Positions 1 through 7,547 of a DNA stretch of 20,658 bases are shown here, piece by piece. Location of the stretch: positions 1 to 20,658 of the forward strand of contig JAISES010000229.1 of the NCBI GenBank assembly GCA_031263965.1, read 5' to 3'. The stretch's first letter is position 1. Each line of letters opens with the position of its first letter. This stretch comes from Prevotella sp. Its GTDB lineage: Bacteria > Bacteroidota > Bacteroidia > Bacteroidales > Dysgonomonadaceae. The position numbers and the translations under genes are program-made. The notes below the pieces were generated by a model. It did no database searches. It saw only the letters and a list, made by a program, of their open reading frames with translations, and was not told the DNA's origin.

Positions 1-117
1 CCAACTGCCATGCTTTGGTGTATATACAAATTCAAATCTGTCCCAAATTCTTTTGGCTTCTTCCGGATTAAAAGCTTCATAGAGTGCACCCGGAGTATGT
101 GTTTTGAAATTATCCAT
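1..117 (-). pseudogene. IS630-family transposase, C-terminal fragment (partial)
   Basis: Read on the minus strand from 117 to the left edge there are 39 open codons beginning MDNFKTHTP and ending YTPKHGSW. In IS630-type transposases the MDN motif carries the second catalytic Asp of the DDE triad, and YTPKHGSW stands just before the third acidic residue, which would lie outside the window. Upstream the frame is closed by a TAG three bases before the stop-proximal TTG. Dropping one base (118) would join Lys-Leu-Leu-Val to MDN, the usual local sequence, so a single-base frameshift may mark the break. No convincing transposase sequence is seen beyond about 130. I read this as the remains of a decayed insertion sequence; an intact element joined by frameshift is less likely. 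Terminal inverted repeats are not visible. Confidence 0.7.
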
Positions 118-442
118 CAACTAACAGTTTATTTGAACAGTGGATAAAACAAATAGAAATATTTGTGACAATTACAGTTGCGCGACAGTCCATGATTTAC
201 ACATGGTTCCCTATTCTCCCTGTTTTACAGAGCACCTTGCGATTATCTGAAATAAGAACCCGATAGTATTTATTGTTATCTTAATGAAAGAAATTAATAA
301 ACATATTCTTTCAAAGGTAATTCTTATGGATTTATTATCCAATAATTAGCTTAAAATAAGATTTATATTCTATATTTGTATGTGAAAAGGATTATAGCAG
401 AATATTTTTTTAAAAATAGCCTGATTAAGAGATATTTTATCT
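118..442. other. Intergenic region upstream of the Lrp-type regulator
   Basis: This AT-rich stretch lies between the transposase remnant and the regulator at 443. I see no coding sequence, tRNA or strong hairpin in it; CCATG/CATGG around 190-206 is only a 5-base inverted repeat. A candidate -7 box is listed separately at 371-378. Confidence 0.6.
371..378 (+). promoter_or_regulatory. Candidate -7 promoter box for the Lrp-type gene
   Basis: TATATTTG is an exact match to the Bacteroidota -7 consensus TAnnTTTG and lies 64 bases before the ATG at 443. No clear TTTG is present at the expected -33 position, so the call rests on the -7 box alone. Confidence 0.4.
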
Positions 443-916
443 ATGGAAAGACTGGATGCTACAGATATTAAGATACTTAAGATATTGCAGGGCAATGCTA
501 AACTGACAACAAAAGAACTCGCCGAAAAAGTGAATTTATCACCGACACCTGTATTCGAACGTCAAAAGAGACTGGAACGGGAAGGATATATAAAGAGATA
601 TACAGCCGAACTCGATTCGGAAAAGTTGGGTTGTAATCTGATTGTCTTTTGCAGTATAAAACTGAAACAGCACACCCGTGAGTACGGGCATCAGTTTATG
701 GAAGCAATTAACAAAATGGAAACAATTACCAATTGTTATAACATTTCAGGAGATTATGATTTCATGATGAAAATTTACGTTCGGGATATGAAACATTATC
801 AGGATTTTGTGCTGAATACTTTAGGGGAACTCAATTGTATCGGGAGTCTGCACAGTACGTTTGTTATCGGAGAAGTAAAAAATTCGGGAGCTATACCAGT
901 TTATCCAAAAGAGTAA
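443..916 (+). CDS. Lrp/AsnC-family transcriptional regulator
   Basis: The product is a 157-residue cytoplasmic DNA-binding protein of usual family length. Residues about 4-60 form the AsnC-type winged helix-turn-helix: LDATDIKILKILQ is the typical opening, and NLSPTPVFERQKRLEREG covers the recognition helix and wing. Residues about 68-142 form the RAM/AsnC effector domain, including the conserved stretch NISGDYDFMMKIYV. Such proteins act as oligomers and usually respond to amino acids; the effector here cannot be told from sequence. The ATG at 443 is preceded by AAGAGATATTTTATCT, with only a weak ribosome-binding match, and gives the standard N terminus. The gene stands alone, converging with the small minus-strand gene that ends 15 bases downstream. 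Nothing ties it to the carbohydrate locus. Confidence 0.93.
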   Translation: MERLDATDIKILKILQGNAKLTTKELAEKVNLSPTPVFERQKRLEREGYIKRYTAELDSEKLGCNLIVFCSIKLKQHTREYGHQFMEAINKMETITNCYNISGDYDFMMKIYVRDMKHYQDFVLNTLGELNCIGSLHSTFVIGEVKNSGAIPVYPKE

Positions 917-930
917 ATCCATCCCATTTT

Positions 931-1119
931 TCATCCAAACCTTGTTTGTAGAAACTTGCTTTCAGATCTTTGACATTGAAGACAAATACAGCCAAAGTAA
1001 AATTCATCAATATAAGCCAGAATTTCAACCGGCAAGTATATCCGGGTACATTGACATGAAAGGAAGTCTTCATATTTACATACGAATTTCTTTCTACAAC
1101 ACGGACAAAGTTTTTCCAT
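931..1119 (-). CDS. Small cysteine-rich CWC-family protein
   Basis: The product is a 62-residue protein beginning MEKLCPCCRKKFVC. Its cysteines are paired as CPCC, FVCKYED, SCQCTRIYLP and GCICLQC. This matches the Cys_rich_CWC family pattern (CPxCgxxFxC, then CxC, LP, and a C-terminal CxCxxC), small putative zinc-binding proteins of unknown function. The start at 1119 is chosen because AAGGAAT lies just before that ATG and the family begins at this point. An upstream in-frame ATG at 1143 would add nine residues. The gene converges with the Lrp-type regulator (15-base gap) and is divergent from the XylR-type gene. The role is unknown; metal binding is inferred from the cysteines only. Confidence 0.75.
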   Translation of the reverse strand: MEKLCPCCRKKFVCKYEDFLSCQCTRIYLPVEILAYIDEFYFGCICLQCQRSESKFLQTRFG

Positions 1120-1182
1120 ATTCCTTGAGCTGAGAAAACGCAATAAATATAGGTATTATTTTTTATGCTGAATTCACAGTCG

Positions 1183-1190
1183 CAAATGTA
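1183..1190 (-). promoter_or_regulatory. Candidate -7 box for the CWC-family gene
   Basis: On the minus strand this reads TACATTTG, an exact TAnnTTTG match, 64 bases before the ATG at 1119. No clear -33 TTTG accompanies it. Confidence 0.4.
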
Positions 1191-1220
1191 ATATAGCTTC
1201 TTTTAATAATCTATATAAAT

Positions 1221-1251
1221 TTTGTAGTAATGATAATTTTATTCAACTTTG
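1221..1251 (+). promoter_or_regulatory. Candidate promoter for the XylR-type regulator
   Basis: TTTG at 1221-1224 is followed after 19 bases by CAACTTTG at 1244-1251, which is one mismatch from TAnnTTTG at close to the known Bacteroidota spacing. If used, it would give a long leader of roughly 180 bases before the GTG at 1441, and I see no riboswitch-like fold in that leader. Confidence 0.35.
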
Positions 1252-1440
1252 CTCGAACTGTATAAATAAATGTCAATCCTAAAAACGATTACAGCAGACA
1301 AAGAATATAAGGGAAGACAAAAAATATCAGAAATACATTTAGTTATGTTTTTTAGGTGATCTATATAATACAAGAAATAACCGACATCATTTTTACAAAA
1401 TTATTATTGAACAAAAACTTAAACAGAGGGATAATATATT

Positions 1441-2604
1441 GTGGCACGAGTAATATTACTGACTGATTTCGGAGAAGAATATGCAAAAAAATTAATGGAA
1501 GGTATTGTGGAATTCTCACGGAAAACCGAACCTTGGGTGCTTTGTAAAATGCCATTGTCTTATCGGGATTTGTATGGAATAGCGGGTGTATTGAAATGGG
1601 CTAAAGAATGGAAAGCGGATGCTATTATCGGACAATTCTATAATACCGATAAAGTAGAATTATTTGCTGAAAATAATATTCTGGCCATTGCTCAGGATTT
1701 CAAAAACAGATTTAAAACAATACCCAACATAACAGGGAATCATATCAAAGCGGGAAAAATCGGAGCTCAACATTTTATTGACAAAGGATATGATAACTAT
1801 GCTTTTCTGGGACTAAAAGAAGTTATCTGGTCGGAAGAGCGATGCCAGGGTTTTAAAATGAAGCTGGAGGAAGCAGGGAAAGGACTGAATTATTATGAAT
1901 ACCAGCGGGAAAGCAAAGAAGGCCTCTGGTATTATGAAGAAGGTCTTAAGCTATGGCTCGAGAACCTGCCGAAACCAATAGCTATAATGGCGTGTGACGA
2001 CAATCAGGCGCACCACATTGCAGTAATATGTAATTTGCAGAATATAAAAATACCGGATGAAATATCTTTACTTGGAGTGGATAACGATGAAGCAATTTGC
2101 TCTTTATCCGATCCCTCCCTGTCATCACTAAATCAGGCTGTAGCCAAGGGAGGCTACGAAATTGCAGCCAAAATAGAAAGATTTATTAAAGACCGGAGCT
2201 ATAAATGTACCGATATAATAATTGAACCTACATATATAACAGCAAGAGAATCAACAAATATATTCTCGACAAACAATCCGTATATATCTACAGTGCTGAA
2301 GTATATCCATCAGAATATCCACCAAAAGCTAACAGTCAGGAAACTGCTGGAACTGGTACCTTTGTCGAGAAGATTATTAGAGATAAATTTCAGAGATGCT
2401 ACAGGCGAATCCATCTATTCATACATTCTCAGACTTCGCATAGAACAATTTACCGCCCAACTTGTAGAAACCGATAAGCCCATAATCAATATTGCCCTCG
2501 AACTGGGATATCTGGATTACAAAAATATATCGAGGCTATTTAAAAAGTTCAAGGGGTGTACCCCGAGTGAGTACAGGACCTCTGCTGATTTTTTGCGCAA
2601 TTAG
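1441..2604 (+). CDS. XylR-type transcriptional regulator (sugar-binding domain + AraC helix-turn-helix)
   Basis: The product has 387 residues, the usual length for XylR-like regulators. Residues about 1-265 resemble a LacI/periplasmic-binding-protein fold, with typical LacI-type stretches such as AIMACDDNQAHHIAVIC near 181-197 and PDEISLLGVDND near 205-216. Residues about 280-382 are an AraC/XylS double helix-turn-helix ending in the signature IALELGYLDYKNISRLFKKF then GCTPSEYR. Members of this architecture bind a cytoplasmic sugar and activate sugar-use operons. The start is a GTG: the in-frame codons upstream meet TAA at 1432-1434, and AGAGGG lies about ten bases before it. It sits directly before susC on the same strand, so I infer that it controls the downstream locus. 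This differs from the hybrid two-component or ECF sigma/anti-sigma control common in such loci. The ligand is not known. Confidence 0.88.
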   Translation: MARVILLTDFGEEYAKKLMEGIVEFSRKTEPWVLCKMPLSYRDLYGIAGVLKWAKEWKADAIIGQFYNTDKVELFAENNILAIAQDFKNRFKTIPNITGNHIKAGKIGAQHFIDKGYDNYAFLGLKEVIWSEERCQGFKMKLEEAGKGLNYYEYQRESKEGLWYYEEGLKLWLENLPKPIAIMACDDNQAHHIAVICNLQNIKIPDEISLLGVDNDEAICSLSDPSLSSLNQAVAKGGYEIAAKIERFIKDRSYKCTDIIIEPTYITARESTNIFSTNNPYISTVLKYIHQNIHQKLTVRKLLELVPLSRRLLEINFRDATGESIYSYILRLRIEQFTAQLVETDKPIINIALELGYLDYKNISRLFKKFKGCTPSEYRTSADFLRN

Positions 2605-2630
2605 AGGATATATAGACGCAAATAGCGATA

Positions 2631-2658
2631 TTGTAATTCTCCGGATCATCTATTTTTG
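2631..2658 (+). promoter_or_regulatory. Candidate promoter for the susC-led operon
   Basis: TATTTTTG at 2651-2658 is an exact TAnnTTTG match, with TTG at 2631-2633 seventeen bases upstream, slightly shorter than usual spacing. A second, weaker box CATATTTG lies at 2687-2694 without a partner. The susC ATG is at 2734. The choice between the two is uncertain. Confidence 0.35.
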
Positions 2659-2733
2659 TCACCGGTATATATGAGAGATACGTACCCATATTTGAATAGA
2701 TGTATTAAAGAAACCCTTAAATATTAACAAGAA

Positions 2734-5034
2734 ATGAAAAAACCAAATGATTCAATGTTCTTCAGGTATCATCTGATTTTCTGTATTTTACTCTTAACTT
2801 TCTGTTATGCAAATGCAAATAGCATAAGCGGGAATCCCAGGATTGAGACAAGTCGGAATCTTCGGGAATCAAACGAATTGCAACAAAACAAAAAAGTACT
2901 AAAAGGAATTGTAAAAGATGAAAAAGGTGAGTCTATAATCGGAGCCTCTGTTACGGTAGAGGGTACTACTATAAGTACGATCTCCGATATCAATGGAAAT
3001 TTCGACATTCATGTGGAATCCGGACAGGTTCTGAAAATCTCTTATATTGGATTTATATCCCAGGAAATCAAGATTACAGATCAGGATTATCTTGACATTG
3101 TTTTACTTGAAAATGACAGGATACTTGACGAAATCGTTGTTATGGGCTATGGAACAGCAGCCCGAAAACAAGACTTATCAATGGCTGTATCTACAGTGAA
3201 ACTGGGTACCGAAAGCCTTGGAAGACCTACTAATTTAGCAAATATGCTGCAAGGTAAAGTAGCGGGAGTATCTATCAACCAGAGCGGAGACCCAACATCT
3301 TCTGCCTCGATAAATATCAGGGGTAAAGGCAACCGAAACGGCGACCAGATATTATATGTTGTAGACGGAGTAATGGGGGCGCCATACAATCCGGCCGACG
3401 TAGAAAGCATTACCATATTGAAAGACGCTGCATCTGCTTCCATTTACGGATCTTATGCAGGAGCAGGAGGCGTTGTATTGATAACAACAAAGCAAGCCGC
3501 TGCCGGTAAAGCTAAAATCGATGCAAATGCATGGTGGGGAGTTCAGAAAGCCTGGCGCCTGCCGGAAGTTCTGACGGCCTCCGAATTCAATCAGGTATGG
3601 AAAGATGTAACTACAGCCAAAGGACGGGATCTTCCCAATGCCTATAATCCATTGATCTTTCCATATGGAGATATAACCCGTACCGACTGGTTGGATGAAG
3701 TTTTCAGGACAGGTAATATGCAACATTACGATTTCACGGTCAGAGGCGGAACAGAAGCCTTGAAAGCCCTTGCTTCAGTATCATATACAGATACAGAGGG
3801 TACGATCATTACCACATACCGGAAAAACCTGAATCTTCGCCTGAATGTAGATTTTCAGGTAACCAAATGGGCAAAACTGAGCCAAAGACTTACGTACGAT
3901 TATACCAATGGCAAAGGTGGAATAGGCGGTGGACACACAGGCGCTATATTTAACGCAATGGCATATCCCCGTTCGGCAACAGTGTTCGAATATGAAAACG
4001 GACAGAAGTTATACGGAGGGGTACTCCCCAGATGGGCAGCAGCAGATTTTCCTGTAGAATCCGACTTACAAAACCCTGTGGCAATGCTGGAAAAAGTCAG
4101 AGTCAATAATCCTGTAGACAGATTATTTTCTACTTCTTCCCTCGAACTGAAACCTATTCCCGGATTAGTTATTAAATCCGACTTTTCTTTTGACGTTGGA
4201 AATGACAGAATGGAAAGATTCCAGGCAAAATTTACTGAACCGGGACTGAAAAACGACCAGAACTACAGACAAATATATGCCCTGAGAAGTTATCATTACA
4301 TATCGGATAACATAGCCACATATACAAATGAATTCAATAACCTTCATTACCTGTCGCTGATGGGTGGAATAACGATTCAGAAAAGCGAATCGCGCATAGT
4401 CAGGGCAATGCAGATGGGACTGTCGAATGAGACCGGACATGGAGCGATATTGAACCCGAATGCGACATGGTATACAGACGAAAATGTAGACCTGAAACCT
4501 GAAAATATTGAAGAGTTTTCCTCCCGTTCATATCTGGCACGTATTGCTTATACTTACGACGACAGATATATAATTAACGGTAGCTGGAGGTACGACCAGC
4601 CTTCTTTATTGCATCCGGACAGAAATGGGAAAAGCTTTTTTGCCGCTTCCGGGGCATGGAAAATAACTTCCGAAAAGTTTATGCCTGATCTTAAACCTCT
4701 TAACTTTGCCAAATTACGTTTAGGCTGGGGACAAGTGGGAAGTGTAAATTCGTTAAGAAGTTTTGCTTACAGGGAAATGTTTGAAGACATCAGAAGTCCT
4801 GTATTTTTTGGAGATGAAACAGAAGGCGGTCATCAGGGAATCGCTAAATCGAGTGTTGCAAACCCTTACATAAAATGGGAAAAAACAGAACAGACCAGTG
4901 TCGGAATAGATTTGGAATTCTTTAAGAACAGCCTGTCCGTTTCTGTCGATTACTTCCATAAGAATACGAAAGACCTGATTGAAAAACAAACATCGGTATC
5001 CCAGGCCGGCGTAGAAAACCCGAAAAAAATATAA
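2734..5034 (+). CDS. susC-like: SusC/RagA-type TonB-dependent receptor, N-terminal part (frameshifted)
   Basis: This frame gives 766 residues of an outer-membrane TonB-dependent transporter that imports oligosaccharides together with its SusD partner. A signal peptide spans about residues 1-29. A carboxypeptidase-regulatory-like beta-sandwich lies near 54-127 (LKGIVKDEKGESIIGASV). The plug lies near 143-255 and includes LQGKVAGVSI, INIRGKG, LYVVDGV, ITILKDAASASIYGS and GVVLITTKQ, all standard SusC motifs. The start of the barrel follows. The frame stops at a TAA (5032-5034) immediately after AENPKKI-type sequence, in the middle of the barrel. The matching remainder continues in another frame from 5030, so this is one gene broken by a single-base change in an A7 run. 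Joined with six A residues the protein would be 1065 residues, a normal SusC length. Confidence 0.92.
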   Translation: MKKPNDSMFFRYHLIFCILLLTFCYANANSISGNPRIETSRNLRESNELQQNKKVLKGIVKDEKGESIIGASVTVEGTTISTISDINGNFDIHVESGQVLKISYIGFISQEIKITDQDYLDIVLLENDRILDEIVVMGYGTAARKQDLSMAVSTVKLGTESLGRPTNLANMLQGKVAGVSINQSGDPTSSASINIRGKGNRNGDQILYVVDGVMGAPYNPADVESITILKDAASASIYGSYAGAGGVVLITTKQAAAGKAKIDANAWWGVQKAWRLPEVLTASEFNQVWKDVTTAKGRDLPNAYNPLIFPYGDITRTDWLDEVFRTGNMQHYDFTVRGGTEALKALASVSYTDTEGTIITTYRKNLNLRLNVDFQVTKWAKLSQRLTYDYTNGKGGIGGGHTGAIFNAMAYPRSATVFEYENGQKLYGGVLPRWAAADFPVESDLQNPVAMLEKVRVNNPVDRLFSTSSLELKPIPGLVIKSDFSFDVGNDRMERFQAKFTEPGLKNDQNYRQIYALRSYHYISDNIATYTNEFNNLHYLSLMGGITIQKSESRIVRAMQMGLSNETGHGAILNPNATWYTDENVDLKPENIEEFSSRSYLARIAYTYDDRYIINGSWRYDQPSLLHPDRNGKSFFAASGAWKITSEKFMPDLKPLNFAKLRLGWGQVGSVNSLRSFAYREMFEDIRSPVFFGDETEGGHQGIAKSSVANPYIKWEKTEQTSVGIDLEFFKNSLSVSVDYFHKNTKDLIEKQTSVSQAGVENPKKI
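5023..5029 (+). other. A7 homopolymer at the susC frameshift
   Basis: Seven A residues follow CCG. With seven, the reading is Pro-Lys-Lys-Ile-stop. With six, it is Pro-Lys-Lys-Tyr-Lys-Glu-Ala-Asn-Val-Gly and runs straight into the C-terminal barrel. One extra A therefore explains the break exactly. Confidence 0.85.
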
Positions 5035-5044
5035 GGAAGCGAAT

Positions 5045-5932
5045 GTGGGGCGCGTAGTTAACAAAGGATGGGAAATTACTGCAACTTACACAAAGAAGAC
5101 AGGGGACTTTACATTCGATGCAGGCGCCAACTTCAGCAAATATAAATCCGAAGTAAAATCATTAGGAAAATACACACAAATGAAACACACCAACTCGGTG
5201 AATAAGCTTGATCCGTTCTATTCATTCGTTGGTTATCCGTGGACATCCTACAATCTTATCAAAACCGGAGGAATATTCAAATCCCAGGAAGAAATAGACT
5301 CTCACACATGGTACAATCCTGAAACCGGAAGAGATGAAAAGATTCAGCCTCAGGCTAAAACCGGAGATCTCAGATTTGTGGATATAAACAATGACGGAAA
5401 GATCAATGACGATGACCGTATATTAATGGGAGCCTATGATAATCCCGATTTCTTCTACGGATTTAATCTGGGAGCTTCATGGAAAGATTTAAGTATCAAT
5501 ATGCAATTCCAGGGAGTTGCCGGAGTCAAAATCTTCAATGGAGTAAAAGCGATGACATATGCAGGTGATAAAGGTACGAATATGAGCCGTGATGTATTGA
5601 AATCATACAACTATAATACGGAATCGGGAATACCGAACCTGGCAATAGTAAGTGATGAAAATGGAAATTATACAACCGTTTCGGACTTTTTCCTGGAAAA
5701 AGGAGATTATTTCAGGATGAAAAGCCTTAATATATCTTACAGCCTTCCAAAGCATTTATCGTCCCTGATAGGATTGAAAGGTACCGGAGTGCGTTTCTAT
5801 TTCAACGCCGATAACTTATTCACGGTAACAGGTTATAAGGGATTCGATCCGGAAGTAGGAAACAATGGCCTTGATAACGGACGCTACCCCGTAGCAAGAA
5901 CGTTCAGTTTTGGTTTAAATGTTACACTTTAA
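5045..5932 (+). CDS. susC-like: SusC/RagA-type TonB-dependent receptor, C-terminal part (frameshifted)
   Basis: This is the rest of the SusC barrel, 295 residues if read from the GTG at 5045. The homologous frame is already open from 5030 and the segment has no signal peptide, so it is not a separate gene. It holds typical C-terminal SusC features: GRVVNKGWEI near the start, the Asp-rich loop DINNDGKINDDDR followed by the usual tail of the strand-loop motif, PDFFYGFNLGASWKDL, and a final barrel strand ending RTFSFGLNVTL with the hydrophobic-aromatic pattern expected for outer-membrane insertion. SusD begins 13 bases after the stop. Function depends on restoring the frame; see the A7 tract entry. 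Confidence 0.88.
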   Translation: MGRVVNKGWEITATYTKKTGDFTFDAGANFSKYKSEVKSLGKYTQMKHTNSVNKLDPFYSFVGYPWTSYNLIKTGGIFKSQEEIDSHTWYNPETGRDEKIQPQAKTGDLRFVDINNDGKINDDDRILMGAYDNPDFFYGFNLGASWKDLSINMQFQGVAGVKIFNGVKAMTYAGDKGTNMSRDVLKSYNYNTESGIPNLAIVSDENGNYTTVSDFFLEKGDYFRMKSLNISYSLPKHLSSLIGLKGTGVRFYFNADNLFTVTGYKGFDPEVGNNGLDNGRYPVARTFSFGLNVTL

Positions 5933-5945
5933 TAATATTAATACA

Positions 5946-7523
5946 ATGAAGAAGATTTTTATCATAATAATCGCAATATATTCTTTATCCTCATGTAGCG
6001 GTTTTTTCGAACAGCAGCCATATGGCCCCCCAAGTTCACTTACCGAAATGACAGAAGAAGAAGCTATGCAGGCGATGTACGGGCTTTACCACTGGCAATA
6101 TGTAGAAGGTATCACAGGGCGGGGAGTTATGTGGTATGAAAACTGTAGCGATGATTTTGTAACCGGAAGAACAAATGCCGGGGGCGACAATATAAAGAAT
6201 TTTTATGATATAGGCCGCTCTGGCAGGGATGTCGATGAAACATGGCGGTTTATGTACCAGAATGTACGTTTTGCAAATGATATATTAAGAGAATTACCTG
6301 CGGCAACTCAGCTGACTGAAAGCGTAAGGACAAAACTTCTGGGGCATGCCCTTTTCTTCAGGGCGTTCTCATACTTGTGGTTAGCGCCCTGGTATGGAGA
6401 CAATGGCCCGAATGGCGGATTACCTGTTATAACCGAAGATATCGATATGGAAGATATGGATATTCCCCGTCCTGCATCGGTTTTGGAAACATATGACTTT
6501 GTTATTGAAGAAATGAAAAAAGCGGCCGGCGTATTACCGTATTTCGATGAAATACCTGCGGCCGACAGGGGATTTGTCCATAAAACCGCAGCATGGACAA
6601 TGATAGCACGCGCCGCCCTTTACGCATCGGCCTACGATGCTAAATATTTCGACATAGTGTTGGAGTATACCGGAAAAATCATCGAAACAAAGAAACATGA
6701 TCTTGTGCCTGAATATGCAGATGTATTCACTGAAAAGGAAAACTGGAGTAAAGAGTATATTATGAGCATTGTAAGTAATGCAATAGACGGCTCTAAATTA
6801 CCGGGAATGTCTTTCCAGAATGGCGGATTTAATTTATACAATACATGGGGATATTTCCAGCCGACGTCTGAGCTTCGTAAAGCATTTGAAGCAAACGATA
6901 AAAGGCTTAAGAAAACAATTGTAATGCCGGGCGATGAGATACAATTCATAGGTGAAACTATAGTCTGGGGATTTGGAAGCCATGCTAATATAAGCAGCCC
7001 TACAGGTATGACATTCGGCAAATACCTGGATCCATTCAGGGAAAAGGACTGTGTCGGCAAAAGTGTAAACCCGAATGGGAATAATCCCACTACCACTCTC
7101 AATGTCCCGATAGCCAGATATGCAGATGTATTATTAATGAGGGCTGAAGCTCTTATCTGGAAGAATGGGGAAGGCGATGAAGAAGCTGTCGGACTTATAA
7201 ATAAAATCAGGATCCGCGCGGGCTTACCGGATGATAGTAAAGCGACAAAAGCCCAGTTAAAGAATGAGAGAAGATGCGAATTCGCTCTTGAATTCGGAGT
7301 ATACCGCCATCTGGATCTGGTTCGCTGGGGTGATGCCAAGTCTATATACAACAGGCCATTGCATGGATATACTATTACCGGCACAGCTACTAACCCGCGA
7401 CTTACCGAAAAACAGGTATGGCGTCCGCGAACCAACTATAATCCGGATATTCATCGCGTATTTGCAATACCGGCGCAAGAGATATTAAAAAGCTCCAATC
7501 TGAAGCAAAATATAGGATATTAA
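5946..7523 (+). CDS. susD-like: SusD/RagB-family nutrient-binding outer-membrane lipoprotein
   Basis: The product has 525 residues. Its signal peptide ends in the lipobox LSSC17, so Cys17 is lipidated after cleavage. SusD proteins are alpha-helical (TPR-like) lids that sit on the SusC barrel and bind the glycan at the cell surface. Family motifs are clear: the SusD-like N-terminal region with ALFFRAFSYLWLAPWYG, the RADVLLMRAEAL-like stretch (ARYADVLLMRAEALIW), the ERRCEFALEFGVYRHLDLVRWG helix, and the closing AIPAQEILKSSNLKQNIGY. The ATG at 5946 is preferred over the in-frame ATG at 5919 because it directly begins the signal peptide; the earlier one overlaps the susC stop. It is translated with susC in one operon. 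Confidence 0.94.
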   Translation: MKKIFIIIIAIYSLSSCSGFFEQQPYGPPSSLTEMTEEEAMQAMYGLYHWQYVEGITGRGVMWYENCSDDFVTGRTNAGGDNIKNFYDIGRSGRDVDETWRFMYQNVRFANDILRELPAATQLTESVRTKLLGHALFFRAFSYLWLAPWYGDNGPNGGLPVITEDIDMEDMDIPRPASVLETYDFVIEEMKKAAGVLPYFDEIPAADRGFVHKTAAWTMIARAALYASAYDAKYFDIVLEYTGKIIETKKHDLVPEYADVFTEKENWSKEYIMSIVSNAIDGSKLPGMSFQNGGFNLYNTWGYFQPTSELRKAFEANDKRLKKTIVMPGDEIQFIGETIVWGFGSHANISSPTGMTFGKYLDPFREKDCVGKSVNPNGNNPTTTLNVPIARYADVLLMRAEALIWKNGEGDEEAVGLINKIRIRAGLPDDSKATKAQLKNERRCEFALEFGVYRHLDLVRWGDAKSIYNRPLHGYTITGTATNPRLTEKQVWRPRTNYNPDIHRVFAIPAQEILKSSNLKQNIGY

Positions 7524-7547
7524 TACAAAAAGATACTTTGAACGATT

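Larger units (their letters stand above)
1120..1440. other. Divergent intergenic region between the CWC gene and the XylR-type regulator
   Basis: This AT-rich region of about 320 bases has no credible coding sequence. It must hold the promoters of two divergently read genes, and one candidate for each direction is listed separately. No strong palindromic operator is seen by eye. Confidence 0.6.

Noticed and set aside
118..442. Possible tRNA or small RNA in the left intergenic region
   Set aside because: No cloverleaf, T-loop motif or strong stem was found; only short chance inverted repeats are present.
3352..3726. Minus-strand frame of 124 codons inside susC
   Set aside because: It lies antisense to the conserved plug domain and shows no independent gene signals.
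5020..5047. Programmed -1 ribosomal frameshift in susC
   Set aside because: A -1 shift on the A7 run would not enter the correct frame; a net skip of one base (+1) is needed, and no stimulatory pseudoknot or hairpin is apparent just downstream. SusC genes are not known to use recoding.
6632..7435. Long open frame (267 codons) on the minus strand inside susD
   Set aside because: It is antisense to a fully recognisable SusD gene, has no family-like motifs and no start signals, and is best explained as a by-product of codon use on the other strand.
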